From the NCBI GenBank assembly GCA_031472005.1, contig PZJY01000007.1, positions 1,658,347-1,722,346 of the forward strand: 64,000 nt of DNA, written 5' to 3'. The notes beneath the pieces are model-generated. The model searched no databases, had not been told where the DNA came from, and saw nothing but the letters and a program-made list of their open reading frames with translations. The first letter of the stretch is position 1; each line of letters begins with the position of its first letter. Shown piece after piece: positions 31,622 through 43,523 of the stretch. The position numbers and the translations under genes are program-made. Source of the stretch: Tetracladium setigerum (taxonomy: Eukaryota > Ascomycota > Leotiomycetes > Helotiales).

Positions 31622-34178
31622 TCACTCATCATCAGAATCAGCAAACATATCTACAGCCCGAGGTCTTCTAGCTCGCGCTGAGGCAGCTTGACTTGCGGCT
31701 CCACCACCACCACCACCACCTCCAACACTCCCGCTCTTGATTGAGATGATTGCTGGTTGTGGGGTTGGTGGTTGGATTTGCTGCTCCTCTGGTATGGGAT
31801 TGGGATTGGTGTCTTCGTCCATAGCGTCTGCATTATTTTCGACATCGATGTTGGCATGGTCAGAAGAAGAGTCTGGATCTTCGGCCATGGGCTCACCATC
31901 GATATCAATGTCGGAGTCTTCAGCCATGGGCTCACCGTCAAGATCGGAATCTTCCATGGGTACACCATCCACATCTTCTTCTTCTTCCTCTTCCTCTTTT
32001 CCTTTGTCCTTCCCACCACCAGCACCAGCATTGCTACCAACAGCATCATTATTCACCGCCACCTCCACAGCTTTCCACTTACTTTTCGCCTTCACCTCCA
32101 TCTTAACCTGCTCCCCATCCTCCTCCTCTCCTTTGCCCCACCACCAAGCACAGGCGGATTATTAAAACCCTCCATAAACCCCTCCTGACTCCCCTGCGGA
32201 AAAACACACCAACCCTCCCACAAACCCAACAAAAGCCCCACGCTCCTCTTCCACTTCTCTGCCCTCAACCTCCCCCATTTCAACCTCTTCTCCAACCTTC
32301 CCAACTTCTCAAACGTATGCGCCTTCTTCAACGCCGCCTCAAACAGCGACCGATAGCGCCAGGCATGCCTGACGCCACTCGTTGACGACGAAGATAAGAT
32401 ATCGGAGATGAGGTATAAAGCTATGAGTTGCGCGGAGGATTCGTCTTCGTTGTCCGCCTTTTGCTTCTCTTTCTCCTCCCGGGAGCTCGGGTTGGCCGAG
32501 AGATATGTGAATGGTTTCTCGACGTTTTGGATGAGCAGGTTGACGACTTCGTCGGCGCCTCGGCCGGCGTGGGAGATGGCGAATGCGGTTACGCGCGCTA
32601 CGTCGCCCTTTCGTAGCCGTGAAGTGGATGTTGGTAAGCGTGCAAGCAAGTGAGTTAGTTTCGCTTTGGCGAGAGGGTTGAGATATGCTTTTCCCTCGTC
32701 CGCAGCGAGTATGCTGGTGCTATCTGGAGGACCTCCCGTTCCGTGGACGGTGGGTTTGCGCGTGCCTCCTCCTTCGGCATCGGAATCATCTTCGTCTGAT
32801 GAATTGTATTCGCTGTCTTCAATGAACTCTGATAGTTTGGTCGTGTATTCCCATGGGAGATCTGTCTCAGGGGCTTTCCAGGCGTGTGAACCTTCGAAGA
32901 GGGGGAGGTATTTGCCTTTTTGGGATGAGCTGGTTAGGATGGACCAGAGACGCCAACGGTACCATATTCCACCCTGACTGCGGGCATCCCAGAGCCATGC
33001 CCATTTTTCGGAGCGTTGAACGGCAGGGCGTGACATGAGGAGGGCTTCAAATTCGGGGCCGTGGGTGAGGAGGGATTCGAGGGTTTTGTGAATGAGTTTT
33101 AGCATGTTGATGTCCTCCGGTGGTTGGACGGGGACGTGGAGGAGGGGTGTGGATGGGTTGATGAGAGAGCCTCGTGGAGGGGGTGGGCCATAGGAGGATG
33201 GAGGGGCGAAGTTGCGGCCGCTGTGTTGATGAGGGGGAGGAGCGTGGCCTCTTCCTGCTTGGGGAGCAATGGAGACGGGTTTGGCGCCAAATGGGTGTGA
33301 GGTATTCGTTATTCCTAGAGCAGAGATTGGTGCTGATGAGATGGCTGCGGAGGAGAGATGGCGATGGAGATTGAGGTAATAACCGTAGCCTAGATACTTG
33401 TTTTGGAGAGTGTTGACTGTGGAATCGATGTCATTTGCTGGTGTGTCTTTTGCAAGTGTGACAATAGCTGACATGCTCTTTCTTTCCGATCCAGTACTTG
33501 GTCCTGACGACGGGATAATCCGAACAGAATCCACCATAAGCGTGGAAGGGATGAGGGTTTTGATAAAAGCTGGCGATGTTCCTGGTGGGAGAGAGGCAAG
33601 CTGTAGAGTAGGTTTTGCAACAGCCTTCTCCTCCCCTCTATCCATGACCGTTTTGTGATCGTCCTCATCATCGCTTGTACGGAATGCCCTCTTTGGCTCC
33701 CTCTCCCTCTCCCTCTCAGGCTCATAATCGTCAAAGGCCAATAGATTCCTCTCGTCCCTCCGACCAGATTGCTGCTGGAATCCATCAAACGTTCTCTTCT
33801 TATTCAGGCTCTGTGGAGGAGGACCCAGACTCCCTGGGCCACTCCCGCCTCTTCCAAATCCCTCCCAGAGTTCGAACCACCCATCGGCACATTGAAACCT
33901 CCTGGATTCCTCCTCACAGGCGGCGGAGCCGTGAATCCTCCATATCTTCCACCACCAGCACCACCACCATCGCCACCGCTCCCAGGCGCAGGCCCATCCT
34001 CATCATCAAAGCTCTTGACAAAATCCTCGTATACTGCTCTAGTCTCTGCTTCTTCCCTTATTCGTTTCGCTTCAGCATCGGCTTTCTGGCGCTCGAAGAG
34101 CGATTTCTTGCTTGGAGCTTGGAGCTTGTTTTCCACGTCGGGGAATTCTGCAACTTTGCGCGGGTCGGAGGAGGCCAT
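31622..34178 (-). CDS. U2SURP/SR140-like splicing factor, two frame breaks
   Basis: Reads as one intronless gene of about 850 codons from the ATG at 34178 to the TGA at 31622, but in three frame segments. Role: U2 snRNP-associated pre-mRNA splicing factor in the nucleus. N-terminus MASSDPRKVAEFPDVENKL with FERQKADAEAKR is typical. Next come GSLGPPPPQSLNKKRTFDGF, an RRM-like region (LQLASLPPGTSPAFIKTLIP), a SURP module (PPEDINMLKLIHKTLESLL, WLWDARSQGGIWYRWRLWS), a CID-like helical domain (NPLAKAKLTHLLARLPT, ADEVVNLLIQNVEKPFTYL, WEGWCVFPQGSQEGF) and an acidic DGEPM-repeat tail ending MFADSDDE. Breaks: near 33856 (TTT on the minus strand) and near 32130 (GG). Each is explained by one missing base. 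A 56-bp in-frame intron (GTGAGG to GGGAG) could instead explain the first, though its acceptor is poor. Probably a working gene with assembly indels. It is transcribed divergently from the FAD oxidase. Confidence 0.8.
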
Positions 34179-34808
34179 TTGAATTATTGCGGCTTTGGCA
34201 TTGTTATTTGTTGTTCTTGATTGAGGTAGATTCTAGGGAGTCGAGCGAATTGGAAAGTGTCGCGTTTGGCGGTTGAATTGAGGTTGGCGAATTTCGCGCG
34301 AGGCTGAATGTGATGTCGGTCGCATCGAATTCCGGATCACTTGTCGGCTTCAGTTCCGCATTTCTTTCCTTGTGCTTCCCTCTTCCATGTTTCCTCACCC
34401 ACAAAATATTGACATGACAAGTCCTCATGCGCCTTTCGATGACAACCACCTTTCGTGTATGCAGGTACCAGTCGTTTCCTCTATTCTGTTTATGTTATAC
34501 ACAGGTAGCCTACTTATGCTAGGCTGGTCAATGAATGAATGTAGCTCTCGATAGCTTCGAGGACCCCACCTTTGCACGTAAGAACAAAAATTGTGGCATT
34601 ATCATTCGATCTCTCTTCCCTCTTTCCTCCGCCTCTGTTTTCTCTTTTCTTTCTCCTCTCTTTCTATTCCCTGATCATTCGGGACAGCTTGTCTTGAGTA
34701 GTCCGCTCTCTTAAATCTATATATTACCCCCTTCATCTGCGCCCTTTCTGTATCCCTATACACTTGTTTGCATATTCTTCTTCCTCAACCCCCACCAAAC
34801 TACCCCAC
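34179..34808. promoter_or_regulatory. shared divergent promoter region
   Basis: 630 bp separate the start codons of the U2SURP-like gene (minus) and the FAD oxidase (plus). A TATA-like CTATATATTA at 34718-34727 is about 85 bp before the oxidase ATG. A CT-rich tract precedes it. No coding sequence is seen. Confidence 0.5.
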
Positions 34809-36118
34809 ATGTCAACCTCTCCAAACCCCCAAAACATCCTCATCGTCGGATCTGGTGTATTCGGTCTCTCAACGTCCTATGCACTCGCCCTGCGGCCCTC
34901 CTTCTCCAACACCAAAATCACTGTTCTGGACCGTTCTCCTTTCCCCAGCCCAGACGGTTCCTCCGTGGACACATCTCGCATCATCCGTCCTGACTACCAC
35001 GACAGGGCATATGCCGCACTTGCAGCAACTGCTCAGGACGAATGGCGAAAACAAGGCCCCGATGATCTTGGTGGTGAAGGACGATACACGGAAAGTGGTC
35101 TCCTTCTTGTCGCCAATAAGGGTCAGAATGGAGAGGAGTATGTGCGAGGGAGTTTGGAGAATGTGATTTCTCTATATGGGAACGCCAAGGTCCAAGAATT
35201 GAAAACTAGAGCGGAGATTGAAAAGACGGTTGGAATTGGAGGTGGCAGTGGAGAGTGGGGATATGTGAATTGGACATCTGGATGGGCGGACGCAGAAGCT
35301 GGAATGCGATATCTACGCAAAAAGGCCGAAGCCCTCAGTCGTATAAACTTCCGAACCGCCTCTGTAGACTCTCTACTCAAGGAAGGAAAGAAAGTCACGG
35401 GGGTCAAAACATCCACAGGAGAAACCATCACTGCTGACCTAGTCATCCTAGCCACTGGAGCATGGACAGGAAAACTGGTAAATCTGAGAGGGCGAGCCCA
35501 AGCTACAGGACAAGTGCTCTGCTATCTCGACATCACCGAGGAGGAACAAGAATCCTAGGCAAAATGCCCGTCTTTCTCAACATGAGCACAGGAATGTTCA
35601 TTATCCCACCCCGAAACCGTCTCCTCAAAGTCGCCCGCCACGGCTACGGCTACACCAATAACTGCCAAATCCCATGCCCATCTCAAGAAGCCGGCAAAAC
35701 GATAACTTGTAGTCTCCCCCGCACCAAAACCGACGATCCCAACCTCTGGGTGCCTCTCGAAGGCGAGACTGCCTGCCGCGAAGCGCTCGCAGAGATGATC
35801 CCTTCACTTGCAGACCGTCCGTTCTCAAATTCGAAGATTTGTTGGTATACCGATACGCCCAATGGGGATTTCTTGATCACGTATCATCCGGATTATGAGG
35901 GCGTGTTTTTGGCTACTGGTGGAAGTGGGCATGGATATAAATTCTTGCCGGTCATTGGAGAGAAGATTGTGGATTGTGTGGAGGGCAAGTGTCCAGAGGA
36001 GTTCAAGGAGAAGTGGTGTTGGCCGAAAGATGAGGTAGCAAATTGCGTGACAGAGGATGGGAGCAGAGGGGGGAGAGCAGGAATGCAGTTAGGCGAGGAG
36101 ATGGAAAGGAAGAAATGA
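34809..36118 (+). CDS. FAD-dependent amine/amino-acid oxidase (DAO family), one frame break
   Basis: Starts at the ATG at 34809 and ends at the TGA closing 36118, about 436 codons with one break. DAO-fold flavoenzyme oxidising a C-N bond with O2; among fungal relatives are fructosyl-amine and saccharopine/pipecolate oxidases. Seen: FAD-binding ILIVGSGVFGLSTSYAL (residues 10-26); VLDRSPFP; TSRIIRPDY, the conserved Arg block; ESGLLLVANKG; TADLVILATGAWTGKL; then, in the shifted frame, MSTGMFIIPPRNRLLKVARH, CWYTDTPNGDFLITYHP and LATGGSGHGYKFLPVIGEK, which is the C-terminal FAD/substrate block. The frame breaks at about 35546-35552 (AA run). One extra A restores continuity through the EEEQ...LGKMP region. 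The C-terminus (RKK) is not a PTS1 signal. The substrate cannot be assigned from sequence. Confidence 0.8.
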
Positions 36119-36536
36119 GTAAATGTTGAGTTATTGTTGTGTGGATAGTAGGTGTTATCTGTCTTTCAAGTCTAGACAGCTAGCATTAAGTTCCTTTCAA
36201 AGTTTGAGATTAGATGGTAGGTATCAAACATAACTCACCTATCTCATTAGTTAGCAATAACCAAGTAAAGCTCCCTCATCTTGCCATTAATAACTTGAAA
36301 AGATATCAATTCCAGTCATGTAACTCGAGGGTGCCCCACTTCCTCTCGCTTAGGCATAAAGGAGATCATTCCGCACTACATACAGTAACCGTTAAGCCAC
36401 GAAACGCATTCCTCATCCCAAAAAATGCAAAAGTCGAAATTGCTCTAGTGATAGTTCCTCAAGCCAAAAATGTCAAAAAATAAATTGGAATTGGCAAAAA
36501 TGGAATTTGTGATTTTTCATCACATATAGTTGTATG
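36119..36536. other. short intergenic stretch
   Basis: AT-rich 3' flank of the FAD oxidase with no gene seen. Confidence 0.5.
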
Positions 36537-36631
36537 AGGTTCTACTGAGACTCGAACTCAGGTCCCAGGTATTTTTGATCACCGAAGTGACAAGTCAAAA
36601 CCCATGTGCTAACCGACTACACTATAGAACC
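36537..36631 (-). tRNA. tRNA-Gln-like gene with intron
   Basis: On the minus strand, 5' GGTTCTA pairs perfectly with TAGAACC at the 3' end, followed by T at the discriminator position as in fungal Gln tRNAs. The D-arm GTGTAGTCGGTTAGCAC and T-arm CTGAG-TTCGAGT-CTCAG are canonical. The anticodon region reads GGGTTTTGA, as in tRNA-Gln (UUG). About 21-24 nt of extra sequence after it forms a hairpin (TCAC-TTCG-GTGA) and includes TCAAAA, which can pair with the anticodon loop as tRNA introns often do. The mature anticodon stem is imperfect (wobble pairs and one mismatch), so this could be a decayed copy. Identity is inferred from arms and discriminator. Confidence 0.6.
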
Positions 36632-37176
36632 ATTTCTGATTGGATTGAACACCACCGGTTTGTTTGGATCTATTAAGGTGTGAACCGCAGGTAGGGCAGT
36701 GAGGTTTTTGTGTTTTACGTATTAGTGCCGAAAAGTTTTATCCACTTTTGAGTGGTTCAGAGGGTGTGTTTGCTTTGTTCCGCGATTTGTGTTGTTAATG
36801 TTTTTCTCTCATGGCACACTGCGTTGTTCAAACTTCAAAAAAACGAAAAACACGATGTTTCGACATCAGATATTTTTCGCCACCATCCACCGTTCCACAC
36901 TGTTCACACAGAGCACAAAGATAAATCTTTCTGGATCCGCCTCACATACTCATTGCAAGTAATTGAGTTTTTTTTAATTAACAATATAGTAAAATGGGTA
37001 TCAAGATCTTGCTCCAACTCCTCCAACTCTGCTTTGACACGAAACACAACTCTCTTTCTCCCATGCACACACATGCTCACTCATTCTCTAAAGTCCCATA
37101 ATCACCCACTCCCTTCCTTATCTTCTTCTTTACTCCCCGTGGCTCTACTTTGACTAAACTAAGTCTAACATAACTT
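36632..37176. other. intergenic region between tRNA and seipin gene
   Basis: AT-rich sequence with no supported gene. Confidence 0.5.
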
Positions 37177-38516
37177 TCACCCCCTCATGTTCTTTGTCAA
37201 AATACTCTCCTCCCCTACGTTTTCACAATTGTACACAACATTCACTCGTTCGTTTTCACTTACCACCACCAAGACCTCTCCCCCTTTACTCCTCCTCCTC
37301 GCAAGCCCCCTCCCTCCACTCTCATCAAAACTAGTACCTATTCCCGAATCCCTCGCCGCACCTCTTTCTCCATCCTCCTCTCCATCATCTTCATCATCGG
37401 CCTCCACATTCCCTACCGTTGGTATCTCCTCGGACACATAAACATCACTCCCTCCTCTGTCTTAATTTTCGGCTCATATCTCAACGGTTTCTGCCTTCCA
37501 TACGTCGGAAACGTCCTCGGCGTATCCGAGAGCTCAGGATCATCCGTCTCGTTCTTAATCGTTCCTCCCTCCGTATCGTCCTCCTCCTTGATCTTCTTCC
37601 CCTCCTCGACCCCACCACCACCAAACCAAACCTTCAAAAACAACCAACTCACTACTAATCCCACAACCTCAACAATCCAAAACACGCCCGTAAACACCAC
37701 AAATGATGTAAGCCTCCAATTATACATCAACCATCTAATGCCTCCAAATCTAGCTGTAAATTTCACGCGGACGTCGTAGATTTGTACGGTTTGTTTTGGT
37801 TCGGCGGGAGAGGTTTGGATGCTGAGTAGAACATATTCCGGAATATTGTTCTTGTTGCCCGCGAGAAGGAGAGGTGTTCGTACATGGGAATAAGTAGAGT
37901 TTCGGATTCGTGGCGTAGGTTGAGGAGGTAGAGGGGTAGAGCCACGAGGCGGGAGGAGAGAGAGACGAGTCGCGATGTATATGTTAAAAGCGCTGGGCGG
38001 CGGAGGTATGTATTACATCTTCTGCTTTTGGGAGGGAGGACGGGGTTTGGTGGAGAATCTGCGCGGCGGCGGACTTGAAGTCGAGGTGGGAGGAAGGGGG
38101 TGTTGGTGGGGGTATGTAGGAAGGTCGCAGCAGAGAAAGAGAGAGCATGAAATTGCCTTGTGCGAGATTCAGTGGAGAGAGAGGGAGGTGCAGAGAAAGC
38201 GCTATGTCATAGGGTTGTTGGGAAATGAGTGAGGAGTCGAGCTTAGCTATTCCATAGGGATGAGGTCCGTCTCTGTCGGCGATTGATTAGATATGATTGG
38301 ATTGGGCGATGAGAGAGGTTACCCATATTGCAGATGTATAACTCGTTCAATTCCAATCTGCGGAATGTAGTTGAAGTAGAAGAACCAGTATGAGATGATT
38401 GCTACGCCCAACAGGATGGTAGACGTTATTAGGAGGAGGATAGTGTTGAGGTAGGTTCGTTGCGCGGGCTTGGATGTTACCATCCGTGCCGGTTTGAGGA
38501 GCTGTTCCTGTCGCAT
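37177..38516 (-). CDS. seipin, several frame breaks
   Basis: Two exons: 38516..38323, a 50-bp GT-AG intron, then 38272..37177. Seipin is an ER membrane protein at ER-lipid-droplet contacts that controls droplet formation. TM1: TILLLITSTILLGVAIISYW, followed by the family-typical FNYIPQIGIERVIHLQYG (end of exon 1). Exon 2 resumes DGPHPYGIAKLDSSLISQQP, NLAQGNFMLSLSLL, LVALPLYLLNLRHESETLLI, VRVKFTARFGGIRWLMYNWR, TM2 (SFVVFTGVFWIVEVVGLVVS), SDTPRTFPTYGRQKPLRYE, and an acidic tail with RDSGIGTSFDESGGRGLARR. The frame breaks near 38004, 37955, 37859 and 37441. Three of these need one extra base in a C, G or T run; the one near 37955 is less clear. So many errors with fully conserved blocks on both sides argue for sequencing indels, though a decaying gene is not excluded. 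The start at 38516 is the best ATG before TM1. Confidence 0.8.
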
Positions 38517-39170
38517 TGTGTTAGAAGGACGTTTCGTTCGGAATATAGAATCTATACCATTCTCGCTACAATGAGAGGCGCGTTCTTTGTTTTGGCGTTG
38601 TGGTTGCAAGTCAAGCTCTCACGAGTTGTGAGCGCATGACGTCGGTCGGCTTTGGGAAGTTTGGGGCTCTCACATGCCAGCAGATCATTGGCATGGGATG
38701 AGCTACTGTTAATGTCAACAAGACATTTTGGCACCATTAATTCTATTCTATTGTATTTCCAAATACTACAAGTGTGTAATCATGTTTTCTTCTACTTCGT
38801 TACAGAGTACCTTTATGGAGTTCCTCTTCATAGTCTCAGAAGGCTATCTATGGATGGGCTTAATAACGGCGAAATGTTACTGCTGGATAGACAAAATCAC
38901 CTCAACAAAGCAACATTCAGTGTAACAGCCACGTCCTATTTTTGATGGAAAAAAACTCATTATCATGCAACCCTCCAGCATCGCTCAATACTTATCATGA
39001 AAATATACAAATCCTGCTCAACCTGTCCATGTGAGAGAAAGTTAAGCAAATCCCAAAAACCACACACAGCCGCAAAATCATTCAGATCCAACAAGCTCGC
39101 TATAAAACATCGCCAAAGCAATCTGAACCATATCCACCCCACCCACATTCAAAAGTCAACAATATCCAAT
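38517..39170. other. intergenic region
   Basis: Between the seipin start and the 3' end of the F-BAR gene. No supported coding sequence. Confidence 0.5.
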
Positions 39171-42100
39171 CTAGCAATTTTGGAGGTAGTTGCTGGGAAC
39201 GAGACCGGATCTTTCGTTTTTTCCAGCAACTTCTGCCTCCCACCATCCGTCATCCTGCAATCTGAGAACCGCAAGGATATCTCCTTTCGCGAAGCTCAAT
39301 TCTTCTGGAATAGCCGCTTGATAGACGTAAAGAGCGCGCGCTGTTTCATTAATTAGTCATAGTTTAAAACTTAAGCAGAATGGAAGCGACTTACCAAAAT
39401 GCATGATGGGACGCCCTTCTCGGTTGTACTGTCTCACCTCGGCAACACTCTTACTTCGTTGCCTGGGCACTGCTACCTGTTGATTTCCATAGTAGCTGCT
39501 TGCTGGTCGTCCACCGGCTTGACTGCCAGCTCGACTTCCAGCTCGGCTACCGCCTCCACGACTTCGTTGAGATCCATACCCATCGTCGCCAACTGGTGCC
39601 AATTGAATTGCCATATCGCTGCCGACATGGGAACTGCTTGGTCTCTCTTGCTCTCGGAACGGAGCTGGCGAGACGGAACGGCCAACATCACCTGGAGAAT
39701 TGTGTCGGTAATATCCTTGACTAGATCCACGATTCTGAGGAGGACCAGAGGATTGGGTTCTGGAGCGTTGGCTACCTCCATAGGGATTAGGCGAGACAGA
39801 TCTGTTATACTGTTGTTGTCGCGTATCAACCTGTGTATTTGGTCGAGGAGAGACACTGCGAGGAGGAGCGGGAGATGTTGCTCTGGGCATATCGCTTCCT
39901 CGAGTTCCAGGTCGAGACTGAGGTCCAGATCCATATCCACCAGCTTGTGAATCAGATCGGGGTTGAGGAGCACTGAACATGTTTTGCGTCTGATCCACAT
40001 ATTTCTGGCGGGTTTGTTGCATGGCCTTAGAAGTAAAAGCAGGCTGTGGCAACCCAAGTCTTTGCACTGGTTGATCATAAGAAGGAGGAGGTGTGCCTCG
40101 CATGCCAGCCATCAAAGCCCCATTTGCCATTTGACTGCCCCCGGGTCGTGATTTGGGTGTTGTCGCAGCAGGATTCGAGATTCCATGATACTTGTCAGCC
40201 GAAACTCGGCTTGAAGAGGCCTTAACTCCATCGTTCAACTCTGCGAGCGCTTGAGCAATTGGGTCAAGGGCCTCATCTTGTTGAGGTGTTGATTTGCTCT
40301 GAAGTGCTTTGCTCTTTCTATCTGGAGTTGCAACATCGAAAACGTTGTTGCCGACATTCAATTGGAAGCTTGCTCTCGGATCGACAGGCTCTGGGCTTCC
40401 GCTTGGCCTATCTATGAGCATATTTTGATGAGAATCATTGCTGAAAAGTCCTGGTCGACGGGATGGTGCACTCTGGGTATTTGCAGTTGCAGTCCTGGCA
40501 GACCAAGTGTTTCGGTTTGAGGGTGTCATGGTAGAAACTGGATTATCCTTCTCCTTGGTGCTCTTGCGCCTGAAGGGACTGTGACCTTGGAAGAACCCAC
40601 TCTTCTTCTTGGCTACCTGCTTTTCTGGCTGTGGAGCAACTTGCTTGACTGGAGATGTTTTACCGCTTGGAGGCTCCACGCTGGAGAATGAAGTAGGGTT
40701 CGAGTATTCGCTCTGAGAATCACGGCTTGTTGGCCTCATTGGACTTGGATTTGAGCTTCTCTCAGATGGAGGACCTGTGCGGCACAACATAGTCATTCCA
40801 TCCATTGGATAAGGATCATGGGGAACCGGATTAAGTGGTCCATGTTGTGATTTATCATAAGATAACTGCTGGGGTCTTTGCTGTTGCTCATATGAAAGTC
40901 TAGGTCGTTGTTGATCGTATTGCGGCTTTGGTTGCTCATATTGCTTGACAGGCATCTGTTTCTCGTATTGAAGCTTGGGTTGGTGCTGCTCAAACTGCTT
41001 AACAGGTATTTGCTTCTCGTAAGAGAGCTTCTGGGGCTGTTGGGGATGCTCGTAATGTTGGATAGGCATTTGTTGTTCATACGAAAGCTTTGGTTGCTCA
41101 TACTGCAACTTGGTGGGCGAAGGCTGCTCGTATGAATTTTGAACAGGCTGTTTATAGTCCAGCTGAGGTTGTCTTGATCGATCAGCAAGAACCTTTTGTG
41201 GCGTCACAGTTGTCTCGCGACTCTTAGGGGTAGCATCATTGGAAATTCCGGCTGCAGTGACTGGGTGTGGAGCATGGTGAGACTCCAAAGTCGAAGGTGC
41301 AGGTGAAGAGCTTCTATAAGCCGGATTGATGGTTCGTTGGTATTGAGCAACGGAATAGTTATCATCATCCGAAGCCTCAGACTGTGAATCGCTGACATCT
41401 CCACGGCAGAAGTTGATGTACTTTGGTGCATCCGGAATCTCTTGGCCAGTTCCACGTTCTTTGATGAAGCTCGTGATATCCTTCTCAACTTCGCAATTTT
41501 CGAGAGAAAGTCGAAGCTTCTCGCAAGCAGCATCGTCGCTCACACAAACAGTCGATGCGATGTTGGCAAAAGTCCACATACTACTCTTCATGAAATCCAA
41601 TCGCTCCTCTTCAAGATCCTGGAACTTATCTGCTGCAGCTTTCCAATCGCGGTTCCATCGTCCAGTCGTATCCTCGAGAATCTTGACGGCATTTTCGTAC
41701 TCAGTATTAGAGGTTGCAAGATTTATTTGTGTTTTCTCGAGCTTCGCCTTATTCTTCCTCTCCTCCTGTCCCATGACCATATGGCCCTGTGCAAGATATC
41801 CCTTGATCTTAAGGCACTCTTGCTCATACTTATCACGAGTCTGTAAATGATTAGCACCTTTCCAAAAGCCCAAGCTTGAACAAGCACCGCCTACCTTGTT
41901 GACCTGATTAGTTTGCTGAACCTTGATCTTCAGCAACTTTTCGGTACCACCCTGAACAATCTTTCTTCTTTCTTTCATAGCACCCGCAAACGCCGCCAGC
42001 GGCTCCTCAAGTTCTGTCTTCATCTGTCCCGCAATCGTCTGATGTGATTTCCCCATTCCCTCAACCTCTCCACGGAGCACATCCAAAGCCGTTCGTAGCG

Positions 42101-42406
42101 TACCTGCTTCTTGTGATCCCAATGGCTTCCTGGATAGTGACAGTAGCTTGCGTGCATATTCATCCTCAATAGCCGCACGAGCTTTGAAAATAAGTCAGCT
42201 TGTATTCTTGCTCTTGTCCATCGCATGCAGTAGTATAGGCAGACAGTAAACATACCATTATAGAAAGACTTCAATTCGTCGCAGGTCTGCTTCGCATTGT
42301 GCATACGCTGCAGCAAAGGCTCAACTCCAGCATCGTCTTTGCCCCAGAAGTTGTTGGCAAAGCTCATGGCGACCGAAGGGCCCTCCAACGACACCGTCTC
42401 GGGCAT
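39171..42406 (-). CDS. F-BAR/SH3 septation protein (Imp2/Cdc15-like)
   Basis: Four exons, complement(join(39171..39340, 39395..41840, 41895..42181, 42256..42406)), 1017 aa, phases consistent. The third junction removes a 54-bp in-frame intron (GTAGGC, branch GCTAAT, ACAG). F-BAR proteins of this type scaffold the actomyosin ring and septum at the plasma membrane. The F-BAR domain spans about residues 14-290: MSFANNFWGKDDAG, LKSFYNARAAIEDEYARKLL, GEVEGMGKSHQTIAGQM, KLLKIKVQQTNQVNK, DKYEQECLKIKGYL. A long disordered middle follows with (S/Q)YEQ-type repeats, many Ser/Pro sites and the basic KKKSGFFQGHSPFRRKS. The last 55 residues are an SH3 domain: ARALYVYQAAIPEELSFAKG, GWWEAEVAG, GLVPSNYLQNC. 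The SH3 needs the last intron spliced. Nothing is missing compared with the family. Confidence 0.93.
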
Positions 42407-43523
42407 GGTGCCGGCTCTTGTTTCGCGAGTGGAGGTGGTAGAATACTTTCTCTCTTTGTCGGGTTTAATAGATATATTTCTTTTCTCAGAAAGTTATTGA
42501 GAGAGAGTGGTATGTTGGAAGAGAGAACTGGTGCAAGACTGTAGTCTGGGGAGGAGATGGGGAACTGATAAGAGCAGGGGTGTGACGATCTTGTTGAAGA
42601 TTTGTTTTGGTCAAAGCTCGGCGCGTTGCCACAGAGCAACGCAACCACTACGTGTACCTGGTGCCCAATTAGGCGCCAATTCACGGCCGCCATACAGTTG
42701 CAAGAGGAGGAAGACCGTTGTTTCGGCCCCCAATTTAGTTATTTTGATACGGGAATCCATTACACCGAAAGTTCAATCTTCAGGCGCGAATGACAACAGA
42801 CCTGATTGTGAGGCAGCTCACGTGATGCGAACAAGTCACCTTGGCTATGAAATAGGTGTATGTCGCTTAATCTTCCCTCTTATGGTACTTTAGTCTTCCG
42901 ATATTATTGGACTGTTTACATCTCGTTAAGACATGTGAGGTGAGAAACAGAGGTAAGTACCTTTTGCGACCTGGTCATCGAACCTCTGAGCCGATCCAGC
43001 TTGAGTAGCCCGGAATCGAGTCTAAGCGAGAAAAGAAACAACGGCTGTACTGGAGTCGGAATGTAAACGTAGCTCTGTTGAACATTCTTGTTTGTCGAGA
43101 CATATCGAAGCATGAATGAATGGATCGCCTGTGTGTTGCTTAAATTCAAAATTATCTGCTTTCAATTTGTAACGGGGACGTTTCACACCTTTTGTTCTGA
43201 ATCCGGGCAGACACAACAAGCTGATACAAGAGGCTACATTTCAATATCATGATCATTAATCAACTATGTAACAAAATCCACCTCCACCATATTCCACCCT
43301 ACTGCCACTCCTCCACCTCACACATATACACACAAAGTGGGTATCAAACGAATGGCTCATACGTGATTCCACAGGATACACGGGAAACATAAAATCCATC
43401 CAGTCAATTCATCCAATTCAAATATACATAACTAAAATATGCTCGCTGATCAACAAAAGAAAACGCGTGGCAGCTTGCTAGCTAGTAGATAAATTCACTG
43501 TACATTATACAACAAATGCGTAG
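42407..43523. other. intergenic region
   Basis: Promoter side of the F-BAR gene and 3' flank of the large membrane-protein gene. No supported gene. Confidence 0.5.
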
